Below are positions 19,763-27,257 of a stretch of 33,940 nucleotides of DNA, in pieces. Source of the stretch: Deltaproteobacteria bacterium. GTDB taxonomy: Bacteria; Myxococcota; JACRCW01; JAFGSX01. The notes under the pieces are model-generated. The model worked only from the letters and a program-made list of their open reading frames with translations, was not told the DNA's origin and searched no databases. The position numbers and the translations under genes were made by a program. The stretch covers positions 1-33,940 of the forward strand of contig JAFGSX010000300.1 of NCBI GenBank assembly GCA_016934455.1, given 5' to 3'. Every line of letters starts with the position of its first letter. Positions within the stretch are counted from its first letter, which is position 1.

Positions 19763-20566
19763 TCACCTCTGCGCGATGCCCTTCATCCAGTCTCCGCCGC
19801 GGCGCGGCGCCATGGCCGGGCCAGCGGCCGCCCGGTAAGGGAAGTAGAGCTTGCGGACGAAGCGCGTGAACAGGTGGTTCTCGTTCCACTGCTGGCGCGT
19901 GAAGCCGTAGACGCCCGGCGCCCGCTTGTCGCGCTCGACGAACGCTCCGGCCAGCTCGCGCTCGCTGTAGATGGCGAACACCTCGTCCATGGCCGAGCGC
20001 GAGCCAAAGGCCGGTTGCAGCACCCGGTAGATGAGCTGCTGCTCGTCGCGGGTGAAGGCGAGGTAGTGGATGGCGTGCGCCAGCTCGTGGAATACCAGCG
20101 CCGGCTCCTGGTCGAGCAGATCCTGGCGCAGCGCGATCCGCGCCCGCTGCCAGTCCGGTCGGTTCCAGAACAGGCCGGCGGTCTGCGGCGACACGCCGGT
20201 CGGGTAGCCGAGCGCGGCCATGTTTTTTTTGATCGGCACCAGCTCGATCAGCAGCGGCTTGGCCAGCCACAGGCGATCGACCAGAACGGGATTGCCCTGA
20301 AGCTGATGGACGACGTCGTCGACCACGCGCGTCCGCTGCGCTGCCGGTGCGCCGTGCGCACCGAGCTCGACCCGCGCCTCGACCAGCGACCGCGCGCGCT
20401 GCGCACCGTCTGCCGGCGGAGCGGTCGTGGCATCGAGCACGTCGCCGCCGGCGAGCACGGCAAAGGCCACCAGCGCGTGCTGCTGTCCGTGCTCGAGCGC
20501 GAGCGGCGTCAGCTCGGGCCGCGAGCCATCTCGGGTCTCGAAGCGATCGCGCAGGTCAAAGGCCAT
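19763..20566 (-). CDS. Putative HExxH zinc metallopeptidase
   Basis: This 267-residue protein carries the zinc-peptidase motif HELAHAIHYL (His160, Glu161, His164). A downstream DEVFAIYSERE (about 194-204) could give the third, glutamate, zinc ligand, as in gluzincins of the anthrax lethal-factor-related group. No signal peptide or membrane helix is visible, although the first half includes a hydrophobic stretch (about 30-40). The substrate is unknown. The ATG at 20566 has AGGTGG ten bases upstream. The gene begins only about 27 bases downstream of the SRP RNA gene and precedes the TPR and kinase genes. Family assignment is uncertain: the motif is clear, but the rest of the protein is not recognised. 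Confidence 0.65.
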   Translation of the reverse strand: MAFDLRDRFETRDGSRPELTPLALEHGQQHALVAFAVLAGGDVLDATTAPPADGAQRARSLVEARVELGAHGAPAAQRTRVVDDVVHQLQGNPVLVDRLWLAKPLLIELVPIKKNMAALGYPTGVSPQTAGLFWNRPDWQRARIALRQDLLDQEPALVFHELAHAIHYLAFTRDEQQLIYRVLQPAFGSRSAMDEVFAIYSERELAGAFVERDKRAPGVYGFTRQQWNENHLFTRFVRKLYFPYRAAAGPAMAPRRGGDWMKGIAQR

Positions 20567-20589
20567 GGCTCATCGCCACCTGCACAAAG

Positions 20590-20680
20590 AAAGACCGCCG
20601 CGCACACGACCGAAAGCCCTTACCGTTGCTCCCTTCCGGGCCTGGCGGGGTTCGGACTGGGCCGTTGCGCGGCGGTCACA
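20590..20680 (-). ncRNA. ffs: Signal recognition particle RNA (small bacterial 4.5S type)
   Basis: Read on the minus strand, the region holds the conserved apical core CCAGGCCCGGAAGGGAGC followed by AACGG, with the GGAA tetraloop, which is the Ffh-binding part of SRP RNA. It is closed by a perfect 12-bp terminal stem (GACCGCCGCGCA at the 5' end, 20666-20677, and TGCGCGGCGGTC at 20593-20604). A T-rich TTTCTTT follows the stem (20586-20592) and may help termination. The RNA is about 85-90 nt. Exact ends are estimated from the stem. The gene lies after two tRNA-Ser genes and tadA, a familiar order in bacteria. Confidence 0.93.
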
Positions 20681-20754
20681 AGCGCCCTGACGGGCGAAAC
20701 TCCATCGACCTCGCGAGCTCTGCCCGGGGGGCCGAGCCTTCTCATCTGGCACAG

Positions 20755-20843
20755 TGGCGGAGAGGGCGGGATTTGAACCCGCGGTACCTTTTGGGTACAC
20801 ACGATTTCCAGTCGTGCACCTTCGGCCTCTCGGTCACCTCTCC
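20755..20843 (-). tRNA. tRNA-Ser (anticodon GGA)
   Basis: The acceptor stem GGAGAGG/CCTCTCC, a T-arm with GGTTCAAATCC, a long variable arm (GTACCCAAAAGGTAC) and the anticodon loop CTGGAAA give a class II tRNA reading UCC and UCU. The 3' CCA is encoded (20755-20757). The two tRNA-Ser genes in the window have the same acceptor stem over most positions. Confidence 0.96.
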
Positions 20844-20849
20844 GTTCTA

Positions 20850-20889
20850 TTTTCACCCAACCAGCACCGCTTTTTCACCCAAGCAGCAC
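20850..20889. repeat. Short direct repeat upstream of tRNA-Ser(GGA)
   Basis: TTTTCACCCAACCAGCAC (20850-20867) is repeated at 20872-20889 with one change, at a period of 22 bases. It lies directly 5' of tRNA-Ser(GGA) on the minus strand, in the spacer between the two tRNA genes. It could be a slippage duplication or a binding site. Nothing else is recognised in the spacer 20844-20991. Confidence 0.6.
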
Positions 20890-20991
20890 TCTCAATGCCA
20901 CTTTGTCGCTGCGCTCCTCGGTGGCGGTGTTGGAAACCAGCTCCTCTGGCCCGCGTCGCATCAGCCTCTATCGCGCGGGCTGCGCAATGTC

Positions 20992-21083
20992 TGGCGGAGA
21001 GCGAGGGATTCGAACCCCCGGTACCGTTGCCGGTACACTAGATTTCGAGTCTAGCGCCTTCGACCAGGCTCGGCCAGCTCTCC
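20992..21083 (-). tRNA. tRNA-Ser (anticodon CGA)
   Basis: The acceptor stem GGAGAGC/GCTCTCC, a T-loop with GGTTCGAATCC, a long variable arm (GTACCGGCAACGGTAC) and the anticodon loop CTCGAAA give a class II tRNA reading UCG, a frequent codon in this GC-rich sequence. The 3' CCA is encoded (20992-20994). It lies between tadA and tRNA-Ser(GGA). Confidence 0.96.
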
Positions 21084-21115
21084 GTAACGTCTGTCGAGGG
21101 CGTCGGCCGCCCCCT

Positions 21116-21151
21116 CCCCGTCGAGAATGAATCTCGACGGGGTTTCACCCC
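21116..21151. repeat. Double hairpin between tadA and tRNA-Ser(CGA)
   Basis: A perfect 11-bp inverted repeat (CCCCGTCGAGA at 21116-21126 and TCTCGACGGGG at 21132-21142) encloses a five-base loop (TTCAT on the minus strand). It shares bases with a second small hairpin, GGGG-TTTCA-CCCC (21139-21151). It lies in the 162-base gap 21084-21245. No T-run follows, so simple termination is not supported. The loop and stem sizes match the hairpin at 16-42. Confidence 0.6.
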
Positions 21152-21245
21152 GGCAGCAGCGCAACCACACCAACGTGAGCCCTCCTGCCTGGGTGATGGC
21201 AGACAACAGTGCGCAACCCGCGCGACAAAGCGCGCTATTTTGGTT

Positions 21246-21767
21246 TCAACCTTTGGTGCCGTCAATACCGGCGTCGCTCTCGGCGCCGTTTTCTGCCGCG
21301 GGTGTCTGTCGCGCATCGCGCCGGTCACTAAAAAAGGCTCGCAGCAGCTCCGCCGCCTGGTCGGCCAGCACGCCCGACTCGACAGCGACCCGGTGGTTCA
21401 GGCGCGCGTCGGCAGCCACGTTGAGCACGCTGCCGCAGGCTCCGGCTCGCGGATCGGCGGTGCCGTAGACCAGCCGGTCGACGCGGCCGTTGACCAGGGC
21501 GCCGGCGCACATCGGGCACGGCTCGAGCGTGACGTAGAGCGTGCACCCGTTCAGGCGCCAGCGGCCGAGGTGTGCCGCCGCGGCGCGCAACGCCAGGATC
21601 TCGGCGTGCGCGAGCGGATCCCGGTCGACCTCGCGCCGGTTGTGCGCGGCTGCGATGATCGCGCCATCGTACACGACCACGGCTCCGACCGGGACGTCGG
21701 CGTGCTCGAGTGCCTGCCGCGCCTGATCGAGCGCGGCCTGCATCGCTTGCCGATCTTCCACGTTCAC
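21246..21767 (-). CDS. tadA: tRNA-specific adenosine deaminase
   Basis: This 173-residue protein is TadA, which converts adenosine 34 to inosine in tRNA-Arg(ACG). The cytidine-deaminase-fold zinc site is complete: HAE (His54, catalytic Glu56) and PCPMC (Cys84, Cys87), within TLYVTLEPCPMCAGA. The length is close to the E. coli enzyme. The start is GTG at 21767, overlapping the FecR stop as GTGA. A second GTG two codons later (21761) has GAGG at a better distance and is an alternative. The overlap implies translational coupling to an envelope gene. Two tRNA-Ser genes and the SRP RNA gene follow on the same strand. Confidence 0.93.
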   Translation of the reverse strand: MNVEDRQAMQAALDQARQALEHADVPVGAVVVYDGAIIAAAHNRREVDRDPLAHAEILALRAAAAHLGRWRLNGCTLYVTLEPCPMCAGALVNGRVDRLVYGTADPRAGACGSVLNVAADARLNHRVAVESGVLADQAAELLRAFFSDRRDARQTPAAENGAESDAGIDGTKG

Positions 21768-23692
21768 CGCCTCAGAGCGCGCACGAAGATGTTGCCGCCC
21801 ATCCTGTAGATCACCAGGGGCGGGCTGCCGACCACCGGGACCGTCGCCTTGAACCGGCCCGCCTCGTCCGGCTTGACGTTCTTGCCGTTGACGGAGATCT
21901 CGGCGCCCGGCGCGGCCATGCCTCGAGTCTCGACCGTGTTGCCGCGCACCCGGGCACCGGCCCGGGGCTCGAAGATCCGCAGCAGCATCTCGTTGCTGTC
22001 GAACTTGACGGTCAGATCGTACATGTCCGAGGTCGACAGATTCTTGCCGGACGCGTCGAGCACGGTGACGGCCCACAGGTAGCGGCCATCCTTGAGCGTG
22101 CCCGATGCCACTTTGACCTGCGGCTCGCCGACCACCTGCTCGAACACGGGCTGGTCGAACTTGCCGTCGGGCCAGATGTCGATGCGGTAGCTGTCCGCAT
22201 TGGCGGCGGCGGTCCACCTGAAGGTGAGCTCGGGTGGCTGGTACTGCTGGTACAGGACCACGGTGCGCTCGCCCGACGCGTTGACCACGTTCTTGCGCAG
22301 GTCGGCCTCGCCGGTCACCCGGTCCACGCCGAAGCTGACCGCCCGCGCCGGGATCGACTTGGTCGCGTTGCGCACCCGCCACCAGTAGGTGCCGGACTGC
22401 AGGCGATCGGTGACGAAGCTGGTGTCGGGCACGTCGGTCACGATCAGCTTGTTGGCAAAATCCGCGTCGCGCGCCACCTCGATCGTGTAGGGGCCTTCGC
22501 CCTCGAGCTGCGACCAGATGAAGGTGACCGCTGGCATGCGGCCGGCCACCAGCACGCGGCGGACGGTCGGGTTGATCTTGAGCGCGCTGGTCTCTCGGTC
22601 GCGCACCTGGCTGCGGCCGGTGGCGGTGACGGCCGCCTCCTGGTTGGCCCACAGCTCGTGGCGCGCGCCGTCGGCGTCGGTGATCTGAACCCGGCCCTCG
22701 TAGACCCGGATGCGGGTTCCTCTGGCGTCGGTCGTGAATTCGACGTCGGAGCCGCGCGCCGACGCCAGCACCAGCGCGCGGGCCGCCCCGATGGCGACGG
22801 ACTGCCTCATGCCACCGTCGAGCAGCACCTGGGCCGTGCCGCGCCGCGTCTCGAACGACGGGCTGCTGCCCCCGCTGTCGCCACTGCCGACCGCGATGCC
22901 GCTGCGAATCCAGATGCGCGCCTCGCCCAGCCCTCCCAGGTCGACTACGGCCGCTGCTCCGCGCGCCTCGAGCACGTCGCTGGGCGCGAGCTGGGTGCCG
23001 GGTTTGACCGCGCTGAATCGGCCCTTGCCGCCGACCTGGCGCACGGCACCGCGGCCGCTCTTGAGGCTGAGCAGGACCGCCTCGCCCGGCGCGGCGGGGC
23101 CGGCCGCATCCTCCGCGGCTCCGCCGTCCGGAGTCTCGAAGACTATGCCATTGCTGTCGACCCGAACCGAGATACCGGCGCCGACCACCTGGTCGCCGAT
23201 GGTCACCTCGCCGATCAGGGTACGCACGGACAACCCCTGCTCGTTGGCGCTGATGCTGGCCTCGGTGCGGTCGCCCCCGAACTCGATGGCGCCGACCATG
23301 GTCATCACCACCAGCTCGCGGTTGGCACCGACCGCGTCGAGAGAGCCGAACAGCAGGCGCACCTGGTGGGCCCGCAGGCCGCGCGGTCCCGACTCGAGGT
23401 AGACCGAGGTCGACGGCGCGAGCTTGAGCACGCTGCCGCCGGGGAACTTGAGACTGGCTGCGCCGGCCTCGTCGGTGGTGATGGTGTCGCCGGCGCGGGC
23501 GCGGGTTCCGCTGTCGATGAGCTCGGGCTCGGTGGTGCCTCGCGAGAGCGTCACCTTGGGTGTGACGTTCTCGATCACCGCCTCGGGGCCGTGGCCACAC
23601 CAGCCGCACGCCCCCAGCGCGATCGCGGCGTACAGCGCCACGGCACCGATCCGGCCGCGCCATCGAGTTCTCGCTGTGTCACCGTGCGGCAT
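21764..23692 (-). CDS. FecR-domain lipoprotein
   Basis: This 642-residue protein starts with a lipoprotein signal (LGAC, Cys29). It then has two FecR-type domains (about 50-190 and 215-345; for example AGDTITTDEAGAASLKFPGG), two Fn3-like segments (TFIWSQLEGEGPYTIEVARD and TFRWTAAANADSYRIDIWPD) and a C-terminal Ig-like domain (about 570-642). Some FecR proteins relay signals to sigma factors, but none is present here; a structural or sensory periplasmic role is more likely. The ATG at 23692 is preceded by AGGACAGG. An alternative GTG at 23716 overlaps the upstream stop but has no ribosome-binding site. It lies directly after the outer-membrane barrel gene and overlaps tadA. Confidence 0.82.
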   Translation of the reverse strand: MPHGDTARTRWRGRIGAVALYAAIALGACGWCGHGPEAVIENVTPKVTLSRGTTEPELIDSGTRARAGDTITTDEAGAASLKFPGGSVLKLAPSTSVYLESGPRGLRAHQVRLLFGSLDAVGANRELVVMTMVGAIEFGGDRTEASISANEQGLSVRTLIGEVTIGDQVVGAGISVRVDSNGIVFETPDGGAAEDAAGPAAPGEAVLLSLKSGRGAVRQVGGKGRFSAVKPGTQLAPSDVLEARGAAAVVDLGGLGEARIWIRSGIAVGSGDSGGSSPSFETRRGTAQVLLDGGMRQSVAIGAARALVLASARGSDVEFTTDARGTRIRVYEGRVQITDADGARHELWANQEAAVTATGRSQVRDRETSALKINPTVRRVLVAGRMPAVTFIWSQLEGEGPYTIEVARDADFANKLIVTDVPDTSFVTDRLQSGTYWWRVRNATKSIPARAVSFGVDRVTGEADLRKNVVNASGERTVVLYQQYQPPELTFRWTAAANADSYRIDIWPDGKFDQPVFEQVVGEPQVKVASGTLKDGRYLWAVTVLDASGKNLSTSDMYDLTVKFDSNEMLLRIFEPRAGARVRGNTVETRGMAAPGAEISVNGKNVKPDEAGRFKATVPVVGSPPLVIYRMGGNIFVRALRR

Positions 23693-23712
23693 GCCTGTCC
23701 TATGCGGTGCGG

Positions 23713-25191
23713 TCACTGAGCCAGGTCGACGTTGAGTATCACCACGTCGCCGGGCCTGATCCGTATCTTTTTCTTCTGGGTGCGATACCCTGGCGCGCCC
23801 ACCGCGATGTTGTGATCGCCGACCGGCAATTTGAAGACGAAGGCGCCGGTGGCTGGATCCGAGGCAAAGCGCTCCTTGATGCCGGTGACGACGATGCTCG
23901 CGGCCAGCGGCTTGCCGTCGGCCGCGGCCTTGATGATTCCGCGCAGCTCGCCGAACTGGGCAGCGCCCGCCCGGTCGAGCGCCACCTCGATCGTACGCAC
24001 GCCGTCGGCGCCGACCACGGCGTTGACTTCACCCGCGGTGTAACCAGTGGCGACGACCTTGAGCTTGTACGGCTTGTTGGCGGGCAGCGCATAGGTGGCA
24101 AAGGTGCCGTCCGAGCCGTTGACCACCAGCGCGCTCATCTCGGCGCCGGCGATCTCGACCGTGGCGTCGACGATCGGTGTCCTGGTCTCCCTGTCGATGA
24201 CGACACCTTTGATGCGGCCGGTCGGTGGCGCGACCTCCTTGACCACCTCCTTGATCACCTCCTTGGGCGGTGGTGGTGGCGATGCGGCCGCCACCGGCTC
24301 GGCGAACAGGTTGAAAGCATAAGCCAGGCCGATGTCGACTGCCCACGGCGCTACCGCCGGCACCGCGACCCGGGTCGGATCCGGCCGCAGGTAGGCATAC
24401 TCGCCCCCGATCGTCACCGCCAGCGCGTCGTTGCTGCCGAGGGCGACCCGCAGGCCAGCGCCGATCAGGCCGGCCATCCCCTGCGCGGTGTCGACGCTGC
24501 CGACAGGCAACTGGAAGCTGGTCTCGAGAAACGGGGTCAGGGACATGAACGCGAACGGCGCGTAGCGGTAGTCGACGGCGCCGCCGAGATAGACCCACGG
24601 CGTGTTGGAGACGTGCGCGCTGTAGCGCAGCACGTCGGTGAGCGGTTCTCGGAAGGCGGTCTCGGTGCGGTCCCAGGCCGCGCCCAGGTTGAGCGTGCCA
24701 GTGAGCCCAAACGGTGCATGCAGGCCGACCGCGGTGGTCAGCTTGGGCGAGATCGCCCCGAACTCGACGCCGATGTCGCGGCTGGCGGTCGGCAACGCCA
24801 GCTCGAATTCACCCGCCAGCGAGAGCCAGGGAAAAAATCGGTAGCCGCCGCGCAGCAACGCCGACGGATCGCCGACGGTCTGGCTCACCGGCGGAAGGCG
24901 GGTCGAGTGGTCGTTGGCGCGGGTGCCCAGCGCCAGGCCGACCTGCAGGAAATCGAAGGCCGAGGCAAAGGCCTTGAGGCGCGCCGCGACCAGCGTGTCG
25001 GTGGCCCCGTCGTTGAACAGGTTATCGGCGTAGCTCAGTCCGCCCAGGGTCGTGAAAGAGAGCGTGCCCTGATTTTGAATGCGCGCGTCGACCACCCGCA
25101 GATAGTGTGTGCCGGGAGGGGCGGGGAGGTCTTCGGCCAAGGCGTTGGAGGCTGCCGCGAGACTCAAGGCCAATGCTATCCATCGCCACAT
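23713..25191 (-). CDS. Outer-membrane barrel with carboxypeptidase-regulatory-like repeats
   Basis: This 492-residue protein has a signal peptide (cleavage near NALA-ED). A region of alternating amphipathic strands (about 25-290) reads as an outer-membrane beta barrel, followed by a Pro/Lys-rich linker (PPPPPKEVIKEVVKEV). Two carboxypeptidase-regulatory or PEGA-like sandwich domains follow (about 325-410 and 415-492; GVVIDRETRTPIVDATVEI and LPVGDHNIAVGAPGYRTQ). The ATG at 25191 has AAGGAG nine bases upstream. The gene heads a probable operon with the FecR lipoprotein gene, and its stop lies 20 bases before the FecR ATG. A role in envelope structure or as an anchor for the FecR protein is inferred. 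Confidence 0.8.
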   Translation of the reverse strand: MWRWIALALSLAAASNALAEDLPAPPGTHYLRVVDARIQNQGTLSFTTLGGLSYADNLFNDGATDTLVAARLKAFASAFDFLQVGLALGTRANDHSTRLPPVSQTVGDPSALLRGGYRFFPWLSLAGEFELALPTASRDIGVEFGAISPKLTTAVGLHAPFGLTGTLNLGAAWDRTETAFREPLTDVLRYSAHVSNTPWVYLGGAVDYRYAPFAFMSLTPFLETSFQLPVGSVDTAQGMAGLIGAGLRVALGSNDALAVTIGGEYAYLRPDPTRVAVPAVAPWAVDIGLAYAFNLFAEPVAAASPPPPPKEVIKEVVKEVAPPTGRIKGVVIDRETRTPIVDATVEIAGAEMSALVVNGSDGTFATYALPANKPYKLKVVATGYTAGEVNAVVGADGVRTIEVALDRAGAAQFGELRGIIKAAADGKPLAASIVVTGIKERFASDPATGAFVFKLPVGDHNIAVGAPGYRTQKKKIRIRPGDVVILNVDLAQ

Positions 25192-25271
25192 GAGACCGTG
25201 CTCCTTGTCATCGTGACACAATTATCCACGATAACAGAGATTTTCTCTCCGGACTGAGCCGTCAAGTCAAG

Positions 25272-25299
25272 TTGCATCGATGCAAATGGATGATAGACT
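25272..25299 (+). promoter_or_regulatory. Divergent-region promoter with a 14-bp perfect palindrome
   Basis: TTGCATCGATGCAA (25272-25285) is a perfect palindrome, a shape typical of a dimeric regulator site. Its first six bases can act as a -35 (TTGCAT), with a 16-base spacer to TAGACT (25294-25299). TG at 25291-25292 makes an extended -10. It points to the zinc-ribbon kinase gene at 25375. The region 25192-25374 also serves the divergent barrel gene. The motifs are seen; regulation is inferred. Confidence 0.45.
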
Positions 25300-25374
25300 C
25301 CACCCGTGTGAGCTGAGGCGCTTGGTCCAACCCTTGACCGCGGGCCGCACGGATCCGGCACGCGATAGTAGACC

Positions 25375-27066
25375 GTGTCTGAATTCTGCACCTACTGCGG
25401 CTCGCCGCGCGAGCGCGAAAACCTACATCCCTGGCGGTGCCACCGCTGCAACGCGCTGGTGCCGTGGTGCCCGGAGCCACCGCCCGGCGATCCGATCATG
25501 TTCGGGCCCTACATGCTGGTGCGACGGATCGCAGCCGGCGGCATGGGAGTGGTCTACGAGGCGCGGCGCAAGACCGTCAAGGATTTCGAGAAGGTTTTTG
25601 CCATCAAGAGGCTGTTGCCGTCGCTGACCCACGACCAGGACTTCATCTCGATGCTGGTCGAGGAGGCCAAGATCTGCGTAAAGCTCGAGCACCCCAACAT
25701 CGTGCAGGTGTTCGAGCTCGACAAGATCGACAGCGAATATTACCTGGCGATGGAGTACGTGCCGGGCGGCAACTTCGCCAACATGCTGCGCTTCAGCGCA
25801 GCCACGCGGCGTCTGCTGCCGGTGCCAGTGGTCGCCCACTTTGCCTCCGAGGCGCTCAAGGGCTTGGCATACGCGCACGGCGTCGGTCGCGGCGGGGGCG
25901 AGGAGACCTTTACCCATCGCGACGTGTCGCCGCAGAACATCATGGTCGGCCGCGACGGGCGGGTGAAGCTGACCGACTTCGGCATCGCCAAGGCGATGGC
26001 GTCGTCGACCGCGAGCCGGGTCGGCACCATCAAGGGCAAGCTCGCCTACATGGCGCCCGAGAGCCTCACCGGTGGCCGGGCATCGCCGTGCATCGACGTG
26101 TTCGCGATGGGCGTGGTCATCCACGAGGCGCTGGCCAGCCGCCGCCTGTTTCGCGCCGCGACCGAGGCGGCGCTGGTCGCGACCGTGCTGCGCGGCCAGG
26201 TGCCGCCGCTCAACCGCTATCGCAACGACGTGCCGCGCGGTCTCGAGCGCGTCATCCGGACCGCGCTCGCGGTGAATCCCTCGTTGCGCTACCAGGATGG
26301 CGGCGCCCTGCGCGACGATCTGGTCAAGGCGCTGCCCCCCGGCATGCTCGAGGAGGGCATGCGGCAGGCCGGACCGTACGTCGAGGAATACTTCAAGTGC
26401 GTGGGGCTGCCGGGAGAGCCGCTCGATCCGGTGGCCGATGCGCCGGTCGGCGTGCGCGGTGCGACGGCGCAGGCGATGAAGGCATTTTCCCATTCCATTT
26501 CCGATTCGTTCCCGACGGTGCCGACCGGCGGCGAGCGTCGCTCGCTGCGGCTCTGGATCGCGTTTGCCGTCGCCACCGGGCTGTGCGGGCTGGTGGGCGC
26601 TGCCGCGGCGGTCTACTTCGCGTTGATCGAGCCGCGGCTGCAAGGTCAGCCCGACGCCGGGCCGCGCGTGGTCTTCGCCGATGACGGCGGGTCAGCCGAC
26701 GCCGAACCGATCGCGCACCGGGATCTCGACGCGGCGCTGGCGGCGGCAGACCGCTCGTCGCAGGCGGCGGATAACCGCCCGCGCAAGCTCACGGTCGGCG
26801 ACATCGAGCGCGCCATCATGCGCAACATGGCCGGCCTCAATAGCTGCGCAGCGCGCTACCGCAGCGCGGTGCCGAAGAGCGGGGTCAGGTTCTCGCTCGT
26901 GATCAGGCGCGATGGCAGGGTCACCGATGCGGTGATCGCTCCGGCCTCGCTCCGCGGCACCGGTCTCGACACCTGCCTGGCCGATGTGGTGGCCAAGCTG
27001 CGTTTTCCGCGGCACTCGGAGCCCGAGGTGCGAGTCACGGTGCCGCTCAAATTCCAGATCGAGTGA
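25375..27066 (+). CDS. Zinc-ribbon Ser/Thr kinase with AgmX-like C-terminal domain
   Basis: This 563-residue membrane kinase has an unusual layout. A zinc ribbon (Cys5, Cys8, Cys22, Cys25) is followed by a kinase domain (about 44-320) with Lys78, HRDVSPQN (181-188), DFG (201-203) and MAPES. A transmembrane helix spans about 392-418. The outside C-terminal domain (about 470-563) has DIERAIMRNMAGLNSCAARY and LDTCLADVVAKLRFP, which match the AgmX/PglI or TonB-like C-terminal family. In Myxococcus such domains occur in gliding and envelope proteins. The start is GTG at 25375, since the zinc ribbon begins right after it; the ribosome-binding site is weak. It is monocistronic, and a hairpin lies just after the stop. 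Confidence 0.9.
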   Translation: MSEFCTYCGSPRERENLHPWRCHRCNALVPWCPEPPPGDPIMFGPYMLVRRIAAGGMGVVYEARRKTVKDFEKVFAIKRLLPSLTHDQDFISMLVEEAKICVKLEHPNIVQVFELDKIDSEYYLAMEYVPGGNFANMLRFSAATRRLLPVPVVAHFASEALKGLAYAHGVGRGGGEETFTHRDVSPQNIMVGRDGRVKLTDFGIAKAMASSTASRVGTIKGKLAYMAPESLTGGRASPCIDVFAMGVVIHEALASRRLFRAATEAALVATVLRGQVPPLNRYRNDVPRGLERVIRTALAVNPSLRYQDGGALRDDLVKALPPGMLEEGMRQAGPYVEEYFKCVGLPGEPLDPVADAPVGVRGATAQAMKAFSHSISDSFPTVPTGGERRSLRLWIAFAVATGLCGLVGAAAAVYFALIEPRLQGQPDAGPRVVFADDGGSADAEPIAHRDLDAALAAADRSSQAADNRPRKLTVGDIERAIMRNMAGLNSCAARYRSAVPKSGVRFSLVIRRDGRVTDAVIAPASLRGTGLDTCLADVVAKLRFPRHSEPEVRVTVPLKFQIE

Positions 27067-27095
27067 GGCGGCCGGCACCTCGCGCCGGCGCCGCC
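27067..27095 (+). terminator. Terminator-like hairpin after the zinc-ribbon kinase gene
   Basis: Directly after the stop, GGCGGCCGGC (27067-27076) pairs with GCCGGCGCCGCC (27084-27095) with a two-base bulge, loop ACCTCGC. No T-run follows, so intrinsic termination is only possible, not shown. The rest of the 191-base gap up to 27257 holds no clear gene. Confidence 0.35.
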
Positions 27096-27257
27096 AGACG
27101 AGGTCGGGTCATGATGCGCGAGATCGATCGCCGCCGCCGATGGGGTCGAGGGCGTCCCCAGCGCGCCATGACCTTGCGCGGCGCGGACCGCAGCGAGTAA
27201 TGTCTCGGCTTTCGGCATCGGCGCGGCTCGGGCGAGCGCGCCCAGGGGAGAGATCAC

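Noticed and set aside
21246-23663. 805-codon minus frame suggesting a tadA fusion
   Set aside because: The upstream part is a shadow of the FecR frame; TadA length and the GTGA overlap fit a separate 173-residue gene.
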